In this document: positions 36,441-47,059 of the stretch, piece by piece
Layout of the letters: each line of letters opens with the position of its first letter
Numbering within the stretch: position 1 is the first letter of the stretch
Assembly (NCBI GenBank): GCA_027623555.1
Contig: JAQBSZ010000015.1
Span: 1-64,000, forward strand
Direction: 5' to 3'
Length of the DNA: 64,000 nucleotides
Origin: Pseudomonadota bacterium
Lineage (GTDB): Bacteria > Pseudomonadota > Gammaproteobacteria > Pseudomonadales > Pseudohongiellaceae
Made by a program: the position numbers and the translations under genes
Notes under the pieces: generated by a model
The model's database searches: none
What the model was told of the DNA's origin: nothing
What the model saw: the letters and a program-made list of their open reading frames with translations, nothing else

Positions 36441-36660
36441 TGTTACTGTGCCGAGGGTGAGAGGGCGGCTATTGTAGCCGATTTAGGAAATCAGCTGAAA
36501 TAGCGCGGCGGGTTCATTGTGTGCTAATCAGGCTATGATGCTAGAATACGCGTCTTTTTTTTCCGGATCATATCGGCAAGCAGCGACACAAACCGTCGCT
36601 GTCGTCCAATGCCGGTGGTTCCAGTAGCTGTTATTGCAAAGCACAATTCGGGGGCTCCTC

Positions 36661-37887
36661 ATGTCAGGGACAAACAAGGTAGTGCTGGCCTATTCCGGAG
36701 GTCTGGATACCTCCGTGATTGCCAGGTGGCTGCAGCAGACCTACGACTGCGAAGTAGTTACCTTTACCGCTGATATCGGCCAGGGTGAAGAGGTAGAACC
36801 TGCCCGCGCCAAGGCAGAAGCCATGGGTATCAAGGAAATCTATATCGAGGACTTGCGGGAAGAATTTGTGCGCGACTTTGTGAATCCCATGTTTCGTGCC
36901 AATGCGCTCTATGAAGGGGAGTATCTGCTCGGCACATCAATCGCGCGCCCACTTATCGCCAAGCGTCTGGTGGAAATAGCCGCCGCAACCGGAGCCGATG
37001 CGATCTCGCATGGCGCGACCGGGAAAGGCAATGACCAGGTACGGTTTGAACTCGGCGCCTATGCGCTCAGCCCGTCTATCAAGATCATCGCACCGTGGCG
37101 CGAATGGGACCTCAATTCCAGAGATCGACTGCTGGCTTATTGCGAAGAACACAATATTCCGGTGGAGAAGAAGCGGGGCAGCAAGTCTCCCTATTCGATG
37201 GATGCGAATCTGTTACATATCTCCTATGAGGGGGATGTGCTGGAGGATCCTTCCGCCGAACCAGAAGAGTCAATGTGGTTGTGGTCGGTCTCGCCCGAGA
37301 AGGCTCCCGATCAGGCTACCTACATTGAACTTGAATACCTCAAGGGCGACATCGTGGCGATCGACGGTGACAAGCTTTCTGCCGCGGGGGTGCTGACCCG
37401 GCTTAACCAGATTGCCGGTGCCAATGGTGTGGGCAGGGCCGATATTGTCGAGAATCGCTATGTAGGGATGAAATCCCGCGGCTGTTACGAGACACCGGGT
37501 GGGTCGGTGATGTTGAAAGCGCATCGGGCCATGGAATCGCTGACGCTGGACCGCGAACTGGCACACCTGAAGGATGACTTGATGCCGCGCTATGCTTCTC
37601 TGGTCTATAACGGCTATTGGTGGTCACCGGAACGCTTGGCTCTGCAGACCCTGATCGACTATTCCCAGGTCTACGTGAATGGCAAGGTGCGGGTGAAGCT
37701 CTATAAAGGCAATGTTATGGTGGTTGGCCGGCAGTCCGATGATTCACTCTTCGACGCGGCAATCGCCACCTTCGAAGACGATGCGGGCGCCTACAATCAG
37801 GCCGATGCGGCGGGATTCATCAAGTTGAACGCCTTGCGCATGCGCATCGCGGCGCTCAAGGGCCGGAAGCAGCTACAGCGGCGTTGA
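36661..37887 (+). CDS. argG: argininosuccinate synthase
   Basis: ATP-dependent ligation of citrulline and aspartate, penultimate step of arginine synthesis. The 408-residue chain opens with the PP-loop [19 protein letters not shown]; other signatures are the TADIGQGEE block, [16 protein letters not shown] and [15 protein letters not shown]. The start at 36661 is preceded by GGGGG; an in-frame TTG 27 bases upstream would add nine unconserved residues. It is near argF, giving two arginine genes within 6 kb, though not in one operon. Confidence 0.96.
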   Translation: MSGTNKVVLAYSGGLDTSVIARWLQQTYDCEVVTFTADIGQGEEVEPARAKAEAMGIKEIYIEDLREEFVRDFVNPMFRANALYEGEYLLGTSIARPLIAKRLVEIAAATGADAISHGATGKGNDQVRFELGAYALSPSIKIIAPWREWDLNSRDRLLAYCEEHNIPVEKKRGSKSPYSMDANLLHISYEGDVLEDPSAEPEESMWLWSVSPEKAPDQATYIELEYLKGDIVAIDGDKLSAAGVLTRLNQIAGANGVGRADIVENRYVGMKSRGCYETPGGSVMLKAHRAMESLTLDRELAHLKDDLMPRYASLVYNGYWWSPERLALQTLIDYSQVYVNGKVRVKLYKGNVMVVGRQSDDSLFDAAIATFEDDAGAYNQADAAGFIKLNALRMRIAALKGRKQLQRR

Positions 37888-37899
37888 GACCTGCTTCAC

Positions 37900-38535
37900 T
37901 CAGTCATCGATCTTGCGCGAGTATTCACAGAGATCTTCGATAAGGCAGGCGCCGCATCTGGGTTTGCGAGCCAGGCAGACATAGCGGCCGTGTAGTATCA
38001 GCCAGTGGTGCGCATCGAGCAGAAACTCTTCCGGTACCAGACGCACCAAGCGCCGCTCCACCTCCAGAACATTCTTGCCCGGTGCGATGCCAGTTCGGTT
38101 AGAGACTCGAAATATATGGGTATCCACGGCCATGGCGAGCTGCCGGAACGCCGTATTCAGCACTACGTTAGCTGTCTTGCGACCGACACCCGGCAATGCC
38201 ACCAGGTCTTCACGATTATCTGGCACGCGTGAATTATGCTCCGCCACAAGTATGGTGCAGGTCTTGATGATGTTTTCAGCCTTGGTGTTGAATAGTCCGA
38301 TAGTCTTGATGTACTTCTTCAAACCATCTACGCCGAGGGCAAGAATTGCCTCGGGAGTATTCGCGACCCGGTAGAGTTTCTCGGTTGCCTTGTTAACGCT
38401 GACATCGGTTGCCTGGGCGGACAGAATCACTGAGATGAGTAATTCGAAAGTATTGGAAAATCGCAGTTCGGTGGTCGGTGCTGGATCTGCTGCACGCAGG
38501 CGCCTGAATATTTCAGTGCGTTTGTTTTTATTCAT
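37900..38535 (-). CDS. nth: endonuclease III
   Basis: A 211-residue bifunctional DNA glycosylase/AP lyase that removes oxidised pyrimidines. The helix-hairpin-helix LPGVGRKTANVVLNTAF contains the catalytic Lys, followed by VDTHIFRVSNRTG with the catalytic Asp. The C-terminal [4Fe-4S] loop C-x6-C-x2-C-x5-C (CLARKPRCGACLIEDLC) is intact. Its ATG overlaps the rnfE stop codon (ATGA), so it is translationally coupled to the Rnf cluster, an arrangement also seen in E. coli (rsx-nth). Confidence 0.96.
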   Translation of the reverse strand: MNKNKRTEIFRRLRAADPAPTTELRFSNTFELLISVILSAQATDVSVNKATEKLYRVANTPEAILALGVDGLKKYIKTIGLFNTKAENIIKTCTILVAEHNSRVPDNREDLVALPGVGRKTANVVLNTAFRQLAMAVDTHIFRVSNRTGIAPGKNVLEVERRLVRLVPEEFLLDAHHWLILHGRYVCLARKPRCGACLIEDLCEYSRKIDD

Positions 38536-39245
38536 AGCTTGCCAGTCACCCGCGCTCGCTGAACCGGTTGGATCTTCTCTGGCTCGCTGTGGTCTCCAGC
38601 CCGGCGCCCGTAATCCAGCCAGTTTTTAGCGGCGACCAGCAGACCCAGAACAATCAGGGCGCCAGGCTGCAGGGCGATATAGGTGAAGCTTTTCATTGTC
38701 TGGCTGTCAGTCCCGAGCAGGCCTGTCTCTGCACTCGATGCAGACATCAGGAGTTGCCAGTTCTCCAGCAGTGTGCCGTTGGCAAGAAGTTCTCTAAGGC
38801 CGGACAGTAGCAGTAAGGTGATTACCCATCCGAGCCCCAAGCGCAGGGCGCCGGTCAAGCTGGACAGTACCTGAGTCTCGCTGCGCTGTTTCTCCAGTTG
38901 CACGAGCAGAGCAATATTACAGGCGATCAGGGGAACATAGATACCCAGTTCCCGGTACAGCGGGAAGTATAACCATTGCATGAGGATATCGACCGCCGTG
39001 GTATAACTGGACAGAATTACCAGGTACCAGACAAAGCGCCATGTGTCATTGATATGTTGTCTGAGCAGGAAAGTAGTCAGGCTCGAGAGCATTAACACGA
39101 GCAACGTAGCAAGGCCGAGCCCGATGCCGTTCACGGCGGTGGTGGAAACTGCCAGCACCGGGCTCAGTCCGAGCATCTGTACCAGTAGCGGATTTGCTCG
39201 CCATAGGTCAGCCGCGGACAGGATGCGTTGTTCCAGTTCGCTCAT
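38532..39245 (-). CDS. rnfE: RnfE/RsxE-like membrane subunit lacking the cluster cysteines
   Basis: A 237-residue, six-helix subunit of the Rnf/Rsx electron-transport complex, aligned by its LVQMLGLSPVLAVS, NGIGLGLATLLVL and GIYVPLIACNIALL blocks. In canonical RnfE these read GLCP and TNC, the two cysteines being ligands of the intramembrane [2Fe-2S] cluster shared with RnfA. Here they are S28 and I111; one cysteine (C109) lies two residues early. The C terminus is charged and extended. It overlaps rnfD by 4 bp (ATGA) and nth likewise, leaving no space for rnfG, which normally separates rnfD and rnfE. Confidence 0.9.
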   Translation of the reverse strand: MSELEQRILSAADLWRANPLLVQMLGLSPVLAVSTTAVNGIGLGLATLLVLMLSSLTTFLLRQHINDTWRFVWYLVILSSYTTAVDILMQWLYFPLYRELGIYVPLIACNIALLVQLEKQRSETQVLSSLTGALRLGLGWVITLLLLSGLRELLANGTLLENWQLLMSASSAETGLLGTDSQTMKSFTYIALQPGALIVLGLLVAAKNWLDYGRRAGDHSEPEKIQPVQRARVTGKL

Positions 39246-40372
39246 GATCCGGGCTCGTTATTTTCTGCCGCCGCCCGCGGGAGATTTTCTGTCGTTGGCA
39301 GGGGGCGGTTTTCGCCATAGAGTCTGGGTCGGCAGAAATGATCCAGCAGCGGTGCACAAAAATTGCCAAACAGCACGGCGATGGCAATCGAATCGAGATA
39401 ACTGCCCCAGACTCGAATGGCATAGATGGATGCACCGATGATAATGCCGTATACCAGCCGACCCTTGTTAGTAGTGGCGGCACTGACCGGGTCGGTCGCG
39501 ATGAAAAATGCGCCGATCATGGTGGCGCTGCCAAACAGATGCAGGTAAGTAGTCCCGTAGATTGAAGTGCTGCCAGGCGCATAGAAGAGTATCGACAGCA
39601 CGACAATAGTTGCCAGTATGCTGACTGGAATATGCCAGTTGATGATGCGCTTGAAGAGAAGAAACAATCCCCCCAGCAGGTAGCCGAAATTGACCAGTTC
39701 CCAGCCAGTTTGTGAGCTGCGTGCAAACAGTGACAGGCCGTTCTCTTGAGCAGCGCGCAGTGCGTTGGGGCCTGCCATCTTGAACTCAATCAGCGGTGTG
39801 GCCATAGCTAAACCGTCGACAGTGGCCTGAATGCCAGAAGGATCACTCGTCAGGAATGGGAATGTCAGCAGCAGCGCTTGCAGAAAGCCCTGCCAAGCTA
39901 TCGGTGAGAAGGAACTACCTGCCACGATGGCATCGTTGGGAATATGCCAACTCGTCATCTCCAGCGGAAAAGTCAATAACAGGAACAGGTAACCGCACAT
40001 GGCCGGGTTAAAGGCATTCTGGCCCAATCCACCAAAGGCGTGCTTGCCGATCACAATCGCGAAGGCAATGCCCATCAACAGCAGCGACCACTGGGAGCCG
40101 GGTGGTATGGCAATGCCAAATAATACAGCGGTGACCAGGGCGCTGTTATCCGCCAGATAGAGTCGTGGTTCTCGTCCACGAATTTTCACCAGGCAGGCCT
40201 CCAGAACAAGCGCTGCGATCACCGCCAGAGAAATATTGATGAGAATTCCGTAGCCGAAAAACCAGGTGCCGATAAGAACGCCAGGCAGGCAGGCGGCCAC
40301 TACCAGCAGCATGATGCGGTTGGTATCCAGGGAACCGTGCTGCATCGGCGAGCTAGTGACGATCCTGCCCAT
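39242..40372 (-). CDS. rnfD: Rnf complex membrane subunit RnfD
   Basis: A 376-residue polytopic subunit related to NqrB. A flavinylation-type motif is present as DGLAMATPL (186-194), with T192 the expected covalent FMN acceptor at the position known in E. coli-type RnfD, although the residue two before it is Met-Ala rather than the common Gly-Ala pattern. Helices bear GKHAFGGLGQNAFNPAMCGYL and ATMIGAFFIATDPVSAATTNKGR, both characteristic. It begins directly after the rnfC stop codon. ApbE, which would attach the FMN, is not in the window. Confidence 0.93.
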   Translation of the reverse strand: MGRIVTSSPMQHGSLDTNRIMLLVVAACLPGVLIGTWFFGYGILINISLAVIAALVLEACLVKIRGREPRLYLADNSALVTAVLFGIAIPPGSQWSLLLMGIAFAIVIGKHAFGGLGQNAFNPAMCGYLFLLLTFPLEMTSWHIPNDAIVAGSSFSPIAWQGFLQALLLTFPFLTSDPSGIQATVDGLAMATPLIEFKMAGPNALRAAQENGLSLFARSSQTGWELVNFGYLLGGLFLLFKRIINWHIPVSILATIVVLSILFYAPGSTSIYGTTYLHLFGSATMIGAFFIATDPVSAATTNKGRLVYGIIIGASIYAIRVWGSYLDSIAIAVLFGNFCAPLLDHFCRPRLYGENRPLPTTENLPRAAAENNEPGS

Positions 40373-41986
40373 CTAGTGTCTATCCTTATCTTTGGCCTTA
40401 TCTTTGGCACTGGATGGTGCAGTTCGATTCGAGTGGCGCGCAGCTACCCGGCGCACGGCGGCGGCAATTTCATCCCGTGCCTGATCCCTTGAGAATGGTT
40501 GAGCGGGCTCATTCGCCGTGGTTTTTTCAGCGCCTGGAAGTTTCTTATCCAACGCCTTCGTGGTCTCTTTCTTCAGGCGGTATTGATGAAATTGAAAGCG
40601 GGACTGCCATTGCTTGCTCGTTTGAAATTGTCGATCCCGTTCGGCGATGGCCTGCTTGCTGGCACGGTAATACTGCACCAGGGGAATGTGGCTGGGGCAG
40701 ACATAGGCACAGGCGCCACATTCGATGCAGTCAGCCAAGCCATGTTCTTCCAGTTGATCGAGGTCCTCACTCCGGGAAAAAGCGTAGAGCTGCTGCGGGA
40801 GCAATCGTGCCGGGCAGACGTCAGCGCAGTAACCACAGCGGATACAAGCCTGCTCCGGTGCTGGATCCGGAAACTCTCCAGTCGATTTGGCAAGCAGACA
40901 ATTAGTCGTCTTGATCAGCGGTACCTCGTCGCTGTCTAATTCAATGCCCATCAGTGAGCCGCCCATAATCGTTCCAGTGTGCTGACTTTTATCAATACCG
41001 CACATCTCAAAAAGGAAAGAGACAGGTGTCCCAATTAGGGCTTCAAAATTTTTGGGAGTCTGCAGTGGGCTGCCAGTTAATGTAGTAATGCGGCTGATGC
41101 AGGGCTTGCCTTCGACAATGGCATTGTGAACTGCATAAGCGGTACCTGCATTCTGCACCAGGATGCCTGCATCAACGGGCAGTAATCCACGTGGCACTTC
41201 AAAGCCGGTAACTGCTTGAATGATTTGTCTCTCACCGCCGGTTGGGAATTTACTGTTCAGGACGAGTAACTCAATAGAGCTGTCTTGCAGTGCCGTGCTT
41301 AGCGCCTCTATGGCATCGGCTTTGTCTTTTTCGATGGCGATGACACAGCGCTTTGCCAGACAGACCGATTGCAGAATCTCCGCACCACTCACAACTCGGT
41401 CTGCACGTTCCCTGATTAAGGATTCGTCAGCGCTTATGTACGGCTCGCATTCCGCCGCATTGATAATGAGAAGTTCGACTCCCTGTTCGATGCTCACCCG
41501 AAGTTTCTCGGCGGTTGGGAAACCGGCTCCTCCCAGACCGCAGATTCCTGCCGCGTCGATCAACGCCAGCAATTGCAGGTGACTTAAAGCGCGATAGTCC
41601 AGGCACGGCTGCAACTCTGCCGCCGTGTCCAAACCATCGGCCTGGAGATGAATACAGCGCTGTACTTGCGCGCCAAATCCTGGCACTGCGGAATCGGCAA
41701 TGGCAGTGATAACGCCGGATGTTGGAGCGTGAACAGGAACGCTCAGGGGCCCATTCCCCATCGCCAATACCTGGTACTTCAGAACCGCCTGGCCTACTTC
41801 AACAACTGCCATGGCGGGCTGGCCCTGGTGCTGCAGCAATGGCAACACCAGGTTACCGGGAAGGGGTGCCGGCATTACCCGAGAGCGCAGCGCATCCGCT
41901 TTATAGACGGCTGGTTTGATACCACCGAAGATTTTATGCGCGCGTAGCCTCGCGGTGAAACTCTTGTGGTGAGGGGATTGACTCAT
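40373..41986 (-). CDS. rnfC: Rnf complex NADH-oxidising subunit RnfC
   Basis: A 537-residue peripheral subunit that takes electrons from NADH through FMN and two [4Fe-4S] clusters. It shows the N-terminal [11 protein letters not shown], the flavin/NADH region [16 protein letters not shown] and NAAECEPYI, and two ferredoxin motifs [12 protein letters not shown] and [12 protein letters not shown], all intact. The C-terminal ~100 residues are Lys/Ala/Glu-rich and ordinary for the family. The start at 41986 is set by a 4-bp ATGA overlap with rnfB; a longer reading would run into rnfB by 96 bases. Confidence 0.94.
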   Translation of the reverse strand: MSQSPHHKSFTARLRAHKIFGGIKPAVYKADALRSRVMPAPLPGNLVLPLLQHQGQPAMAVVEVGQAVLKYQVLAMGNGPLSVPVHAPTSGVITAIADSAVPGFGAQVQRCIHLQADGLDTAAELQPCLDYRALSHLQLLALIDAAGICGLGGAGFPTAEKLRVSIEQGVELLIINAAECEPYISADESLIRERADRVVSGAEILQSVCLAKRCVIAIEKDKADAIEALSTALQDSSIELLVLNSKFPTGGERQIIQAVTGFEVPRGLLPVDAGILVQNAGTAYAVHNAIVEGKPCISRITTLTGSPLQTPKNFEALIGTPVSFLFEMCGIDKSQHTGTIMGGSLMGIELDSDEVPLIKTTNCLLAKSTGEFPDPAPEQACIRCGYCADVCPARLLPQQLYAFSRSEDLDQLEEHGLADCIECGACAYVCPSHIPLVQYYRASKQAIAERDRQFQTSKQWQSRFQFHQYRLKKETTKALDKKLPGAEKTTANEPAQPFSRDQARDEIAAAVRRVAARHSNRTAPSSAKDKAKDKDRH

Positions 41987-42576
41987 ACGGCAGTATCTAG
42001 TTGTTGGCGCACGCCAACCCCGCTGCTTGGCAGTAACCAGATGACCGGGTTGCCCCACGCGCGGCTGATCATGTCGATGCAATCAACCGGACAGGGCTCG
42101 ACACAGAGATCACAGCCCGTGCATTCCTGTTCGATTACAGTGTGCATGAGTTTCGGACCCCCGATGATGGCATCTACCGGGCAGGCCTGGATGCACTTGG
42201 TGCAACCGATACACTCTGCTTCGCGAATGACGGCGACAGCGAACGGCTTGACCTGCCCGTGAGCGGGATTCAATGGCTCTACCGGCCTATGCATTAATGC
42301 GGCAAGTCGGACGATGGTTTCCGGGCCACCGGGAGGGCATTTGTTAATGGCATCACCGCGACAAATTTCCCGGGCATAGGGCAGACAGCCCTCATAGCCA
42401 CACTGACCGCATTGGGTCTGGGGTAACAGCCGATTAATCCGCTCCAGTAACGAGCGCTGCAACAAGCGTTGCCGTAGCAACGCTTGCCAGATTTTCAAGC
42501 CCAGGTGGGCAGCGAGCAGCAGGACCAGGCTCCCTGAGATGACCTGGACGTAAATAGTGTCTATCAGCGGGTACAT
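41983..42576 (-). CDS. rnfB: Rnf complex ferredoxin subunit RnfB
   Basis: A 197-residue membrane-anchored iron-sulfur protein: N-terminal helix (about 8-27), a Fe-S domain with CGQCGYEGC plus a downstream Cys (four-cysteine cluster), then two [4Fe-4S] ferredoxin motifs [12 protein letters not shown] and [15 protein letters not shown]. All expected ligands are present. The start ATG at 42576 comes 2 bp after the rnfA stop codon. An earlier in-frame start overlapping rnfA would add eleven residues. Confidence 0.94.
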   Translation of the reverse strand: MYPLIDTIYVQVISGSLVLLLAAHLGLKIWQALLRQRLLQRSLLERINRLLPQTQCGQCGYEGCLPYAREICRGDAINKCPPGGPETIVRLAALMHRPVEPLNPAHGQVKPFAVAVIREAECIGCTKCIQACPVDAIIGGPKLMHTVIEQECTGCDLCVEPCPVDCIDMISRAWGNPVIWLLPSSGVGVRQQLDTAV

Positions 42577-42578
42577 AG

Positions 42579-43241
42579 TCAGACCAGACCTGCAAACCCA
42601 AGCAGGCACATGGCGACTATGCCGGCACTGATTAGGTTGATCGGGAAGCCGCGAAAGGCGGCGGGACTATCGGCAGTCTCCAGGCGTTGCCGCAGCGCGG
42701 CGAATCCTATCAGGACGAAGGCGAAGCCTGTCGCGGCGCCAAGACTATAGGCAAATGATTCAATGATGCTCGATGTGCTGACGCTATTCAGCAGCGCCAC
42801 TCCAAGCACAGCACTATTGCCACCCACCAGTGCAAAGGCGAGGCGGTGACGTTGCATCGAGAGTGGGTAGTGGCGCTCGATTATCAGGGCAAGCCAGGTA
42901 CTAAGACCCGAGCTTATAGTTACAAATACAACGAGTTTCAGGACCTCCAGCCCGAGCGGGTGCAGCACCCATCGGTAGAGTAACAGGTTTGTGAATGAAG
43001 CGGCCAGCAACACGAAGAAGCTGAGCATTACCAGTTCGAGCGCGCTCTGCAACCGATTGCTGTAAGCAAATAATGACGAGACGCCGAGAAACTGCACCAG
43101 GATGACATTGTTAACGAGCGCGGCGGCGACAATGATGCTTAGCAAATTAGACAAGGAGGGTATTGTCTCCGGGCTTGGGATTAATTCGTTGCCGGAGATT
43201 TTAGCACGGTTGCGCCAGGCAAAAACTGCGGCGCAACCCAT
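42579..43241 (-). CDS. rnfA: RnfA/RsxA-like membrane subunit lacking the cluster cysteines
   Basis: A 220-residue subunit whose family similarity starts around residue 31 ([24 protein letters not shown]). Canonical RnfA has FLGLCPF and [12 protein letters not shown]; here they are FLGVSSLF (S55 for Cys) and [12 protein letters not shown] (S143 for Cys). Both [2Fe-2S] ligand positions are therefore serine, while the surrounding helices are well kept. The N-terminal 30 residues are not conserved, and the annotated ATG lies inside a 9-bp inverted repeat region, so the true start may be further in (TTG at 43154 or a non-AUG codon). First gene of the rnf operon. Confidence 0.88.
   Translation of the reverse strand: MGCAAVFAWRNRAKISGNELIPSPETIPSLSNLLSIIVAAALVNNVILVQFLGVSSLFAYSNRLQSALELVMLSFFVLLAASFTNLLLYRWVLHPLGLEVLKLVVFVTISSGLSTWLALIIERHYPLSMQRHRLAFALVGGNSAVLGVALLNSVSTSSIIESFAYSLGAATGFAFVLIGFAALRQRLETADSPAAFRGFPINLISAGIVAMCLLGFAGLV
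43208..43238 (-). promoter_or_regulatory. 9-bp inverted repeat at the rnfA 5' end
   Basis: GGTTGCGCC (43208-43216) and GGCGCAACC (43230-43238) form a perfect 9-bp stem with a 13-nt loop. It lies between the protease stop codon and the conserved part of rnfA, overlapping the possible rnfA start. It may end the protease transcript or act in the rnfA leader; there is no T-tract. Confidence 0.45.
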
Positions 43242-43278
43242 GCCTGGCTGGTTAGTTCATGCTGCGCCTGGAAGAGCC

Positions 43279-44796
43279 TCAGTCGTCGAACAGGCCGATG
43301 GAGTAGGCTGAGGGTATGCGGTACTGACTCAGGATTTGCGATTCGCTGTTCAGTGCCGACTCATGATTGATCACCATCTGGTAACCATTAGTGTTTTTGA
43401 AGACTATATTGTCTGCTGTGTTGTTTTTGATGAGCGCGGAGAATTGGCTGAAGTCGCGCACTGGTTCACCGTTAACCGTATCCACTACCCAGTTGCGCCA
43501 GTCGTGATAGCCCAGATTTACATCGGAGGCCAACACCTGCAGTGCGACTACCAATTGACGTCGTTCCGGCGAACTCCATTCATTGCGAGCCTGCAATAGA
43601 CTCACCGGTGCTGTGCGCCCCCAGTCATTACCCCATCTCTTTATTAGATTCATATTCAGTGGCACGAACAGAATGCCACCGTAAATGTAATATTCCGGAA
43701 CCTTGTCGAATTGCTCACCGGCCACCAGGCTATAACTCTGCAGAGAACGCCTGGCGATCATCTGGGTGGTGGCTCGTTCCCCATGGCGGGAATAGGTAAT
43801 CGAGATGGGTTCGTCGATATGATGAAGATCGATCGCATGCTTGTAATCGGTGAGCAGATCATCCGAGAGCCTGATGGTTCCATCATCGGCGATCTTGAAG
43901 TTGTCGATCTGCAGAATGACATCATTTTCCTGCAGGATGCCGTCAGCCGGAGAGCCTTCGAAGACCTTTATAACCAGCACGCCGTCCTCATCTCTCTCCA
44001 GACCATAGGCGGCTTTGGCGGAGGGGCTGTCCAGGGTTTGGGTCCTGAATCCCAGTTCGGGGAACCCGTCATGTGTAGCATCTTTACTGTCGGTCAGCAC
44101 GTGACGGATGATGCTGGGGGGGACGAAGTACCCCAGGTTTTCGGCGCGACCCCCGCTATTGGCCTGCATGACCACGCCGACAATCTGCTGATTTACGATT
44201 ACCGGGCCACCGCTGTTACCGGGATTTATCGCGGCATCAATTTGACCAGCTAACAGGTAGGTGCCGGCATGGGCGTAGACCTGTTGTTCAACACGGGAAA
44301 GAATGCCCTTGGTAATACTGAGCGATTTGCCACCGATGGGGTATCCATAGACTGAGACTTCCTGTAAGGGATCGGGCAGGTCACCGATGGCGAGTGCTTT
44401 CAGATCGCTGAAGAATCCAGGCTCGTCTACCGTGATCAGCGCGAGATCGGCTTCGTGAGAGATGAATGAAACTCGCGCCTGGTAGCGCCGGGGATCATTG
44501 TGTTTCTGGGCCTGCACATAGCTGGCATCGGCAACCACGTGAGCGTTGGTAAGTATCTGATTACCTGAGATGACCGCTCCGGAGCCGCTGCTTTGGCGAG
44601 GAGTCAGTAGACGCCATGGAGTAAAGTAGTCCGGCTCAGCCTGGGTGGTATAAATCTTGACAACCGAGTTCTGGATTTCGCGGATTTCATCGACCTGCCC
44701 AACTAGCTGAGTCGAGGAAGATAGCAGTAGAAATATGAGACTCACCAGGAAAAGGTTCTTCGAGTTTTGCGCGCTAACACTTTTGCTATTGTGCAT
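43279..44796 (-). CDS. exported trypsin-like serine protease with PDZ domain(s) (Deg/HtrA-like)
   Basis: A 505-residue protein with an N-terminal signal/anchor segment (about 14-33). The trypsin-like domain carries H86 (TNAHVV), D117 (EADLALI) and S195 (NPGNSGGPV), a complete catalytic triad. A PDZ-like domain (about 235-350, GVLVIKVFEGSPADGILQENDVILQI) and a long C-terminal part with a second PDZ-like region (NWVVDTVNGEPVRDF) follow, as in plant/organellar Deg-type proteases rather than DegP. I chose ATG 44796, just before the signal segment; an in-frame start 26 codons earlier is possible. Lies upstream of and co-directional with rnfA. Confidence 0.88.
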   Translation of the reverse strand: MHNSKSVSAQNSKNLFLVSLIFLLLSSSTQLVGQVDEIREIQNSVVKIYTTQAEPDYFTPWRLLTPRQSSGSGAVISGNQILTNAHVVADASYVQAQKHNDPRRYQARVSFISHEADLALITVDEPGFFSDLKALAIGDLPDPLQEVSVYGYPIGGKSLSITKGILSRVEQQVYAHAGTYLLAGQIDAAINPGNSGGPVIVNQQIVGVVMQANSGGRAENLGYFVPPSIIRHVLTDSKDATHDGFPELGFRTQTLDSPSAKAAYGLERDEDGVLVIKVFEGSPADGILQENDVILQIDNFKIADDGTIRLSDDLLTDYKHAIDLHHIDEPISITYSRHGERATTQMIARRSLQSYSLVAGEQFDKVPEYYIYGGILFVPLNMNLIKRWGNDWGRTAPVSLLQARNEWSSPERRQLVVALQVLASDVNLGYHDWRNWVVDTVNGEPVRDFSQFSALIKNNTADNIVFKNTNGYQMVINHESALNSESQILSQYRIPSAYSIGLFDD

Positions 44797-44888
44797 TACT
44801 GAAGATCTCACTGATTGCTGAATTAACTTTGGAACGACTGGACTCCGGGCCTGCCTGATTGAGGCTTGCAACAAGCTTATTACTTTCG

Positions 44889-44904
44889 ACTGGCAAGTGC
44901 CAGT
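44889..44904 (-). terminator. perfect hairpin between metG and the protease gene
   Basis: ACTGGCA and TGCCAGT form a perfect 7-bp stem with a 2-nt loop, about 65 bp after the metG stop. No T-tract follows on the minus strand, so it is only a candidate terminator or processing site. Confidence 0.3.
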
Positions 44905-44968
44905 AACCCTGAATCGAACTCACCTGAAGAAATTATCCAGATTCTCGCAATCGATCGCTGCCAGGCGA

Positions 44969-47023
44969 TTAAGTGATGCGCATCCCTGGCTCGGCACCGC
45001 TGTGAGGTTCCAGCAACCAGATCTCTTCGCCTCCCGGGCCAGCAGCCAGAATCATACCTTCAGAGAGCCCGAATTTCATCTTGCGCGGTTTCAGGTTGGC
45101 GACCAGCACCGTCAGTTGGCCCACCAGGTCATCCGGGTTATAGGCAGACTTGATTCCAGAGAACACGGTCCTGGTGAGCGAATCGCCATGTTTGTCCAGG
45201 CCAACATCCAGTTGCAGTTTTAACAACTTGTCGGCGCCCTCGACATGTTCTGCTTTCACAATCCGCGCAACACGCAGATCTACCCTGGCGAAGTCATCGA
45301 ATTCTATTTCGGGTTCCAGTCCGCTGCTGTCAGCTGCCACGGCAATCTCCTTCTTTCGTTTTGCGCTGGATTGCTGCCTAAATTCATTTTGTGTGGCAAT
45401 GACCATGGCCGCAACCTTGTCGTTTTCCACGCGAGTCATCAGCGGCTTGAATTTGTTGATCTTGTGTCCGAGTAATAATGCATCTATATCCTTCCACAGC
45501 AGCGGTTCCACGCCGAGAAACTCCTCGGCCTGTGCGGCCATGGCCGGAACCACCGGTTTCAGGTAACAGATGAGCAGACGAAAGGCATTGATGCCGGTAC
45601 TGCAAATAGCCTGCAGTTCAGTAGATTGCGTATCAGTCTTGGCCAGTACCCAGGGTTGCTTGTCGTTAATGTATTGATTGGCCTTGTCTGCCTGTGCCAT
45701 GATCAGGCGAATTGCCTTGCCAAATTCCCGCTGATTAAAATGCTCGGTGATTTCTTCTTTAGCCGATTGCATCGACTGAAGCAGTTCAGGGTCGTCCACT
45801 TGCTCGGTTAACATACCGCCGAATCCCTTGCCGATGAACCCGGCGCAGCGACTGGCAATATTTACCACCTTGCCAACCAGATCTGAGTTTACCCGCAGCA
45901 AGAAGTCATCCAGGTTCAGATCCAGGTCATCGATTCCAGAGGAGAGCTTGGCCGCCAGGAAATAACGCAGGTATTCCGGATTCAAGTGCTCAAGATAGGT
46001 GCGGGCATTGATAAAGGTGCCGCGAGACTTGGACATCTTGGTGCCATCCACTGTCAGAAATCCATGGGCATGGATCGCTGTAGGCGTACGGTAGCCTGCG
46101 CTGGTTAACATGGCAGGCCACAGCAGGGTGTGGAAATTGACAATGTCCTTGCCGATAAAGTGATAGACCTCGCACGTGGATTCGGCATTCCAGTACTCGT
46201 CAAAGTTCAGTTGCTTTCGATCACAATAATTTTTAAAACTGGCCATGTAACCGATGGGGGCATCTACCCAGACATAAAAGTATTTGCCAGGCGCGCCTGG
46301 AATTTCGAATCCGAAATAGGGGGCATCTCGACTGATGTCCCATTCCTGAAGTTCGTCATCTAGCCACTCACTGAGCTTGTTGGCTACTGACTCCTGCAGC
46401 GTTCCACTGCGCGTCCATTCCTTCAGCATGGCTGAGAATTCCGGCAGCGCGAAGAAGAAGTGTTCGGATTCTTTCTCTACCGGAGTGGTACCGGAGATTG
46501 ATGAGCGCGGATCGATAAGCTGGGCAGGGCTGTAAGTCGAGCCACAGACTTCGCAGTTGTCGCCATACTGGCCTGCGGCTTTACACTTGGGGCAGGTTCC
46601 AGTGATGTAACGATCGGCAAGGAATAGTTCTTTCTCCGGGTCAAATAGTTGCCGGATAGTGCGTCTGTTGATATGCCCGTTCGCATCCAGTGACTTGTAA
46701 ATGGATTCAAGCAGCGCGCGATTTTCTTCTGAATGAGTCGAGTGAAAATTATCAAATTCGACCAGAAAATCTGCATAGTCTCTCTCGTGCTCAATTTTTA
46801 CCTTGGCGATGAGTTGCTCGGGAGTGATCCCCTGGGCTTCGGCGCTCAGCATAATGGCCGTGCCATGAGTGTCATCTGCGCACACGTAGATGCAATCGTG
46901 ACCCTGAAGTTTTTGCAGGCGTACCCAGATATCAGTCTGGATCGCTTCCATCAAGTGTCCGAGGTGGATAGCGCCATTGGCATATGGCAGGGCGCAGGTT
47001 ACAAGAATTTTCCGCTGATTCAC
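44969..47023 (-). CDS. metG: methionyl-tRNA synthetase
   Basis: A 684-residue class I synthetase charging tRNA-Met. HIGH-type motif HLGH (20-23), zinc knuckle [23 protein letters not shown] motif (TKMSKSRG), anticodon-binding helices and the C-terminal tRNA-binding OB-fold dimerisation domain ([27 protein letters not shown]) are all present. Length matches the long, dimeric E. coli form. It starts 36 bp downstream of the rubredoxin gene. Confidence 0.97.
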   Translation of the reverse strand: MNQRKILVTCALPYANGAIHLGHLMEAIQTDIWVRLQKLQGHDCIYVCADDTHGTAIMLSAEAQGITPEQLIAKVKIEHERDYADFLVEFDNFHSTHSEENRALLESIYKSLDANGHINRRTIRQLFDPEKELFLADRYITGTCPKCKAAGQYGDNCEVCGSTYSPAQLIDPRSSISGTTPVEKESEHFFFALPEFSAMLKEWTRSGTLQESVANKLSEWLDDELQEWDISRDAPYFGFEIPGAPGKYFYVWVDAPIGYMASFKNYCDRKQLNFDEYWNAESTCEVYHFIGKDIVNFHTLLWPAMLTSAGYRTPTAIHAHGFLTVDGTKMSKSRGTFINARTYLEHLNPEYLRYFLAAKLSSGIDDLDLNLDDFLLRVNSDLVGKVVNIASRCAGFIGKGFGGMLTEQVDDPELLQSMQSAKEEITEHFNQREFGKAIRLIMAQADKANQYINDKQPWVLAKTDTQSTELQAICSTGINAFRLLICYLKPVVPAMAAQAEEFLGVEPLLWKDIDALLLGHKINKFKPLMTRVENDKVAAMVIATQNEFRQQSSAKRKKEIAVAADSSGLEPEIEFDDFARVDLRVARIVKAEHVEGADKLLKLQLDVGLDKHGDSLTRTVFSGIKSAYNPDDLVGQLTVLVANLKPRKMKFGLSEGMILAAGPGGEEIWLLEPHSGAEPGMRIT

Positions 47024-47059
47024 GCAGGTGTCCTTAATCGCGAGCGAGGCAGGGCCGTA

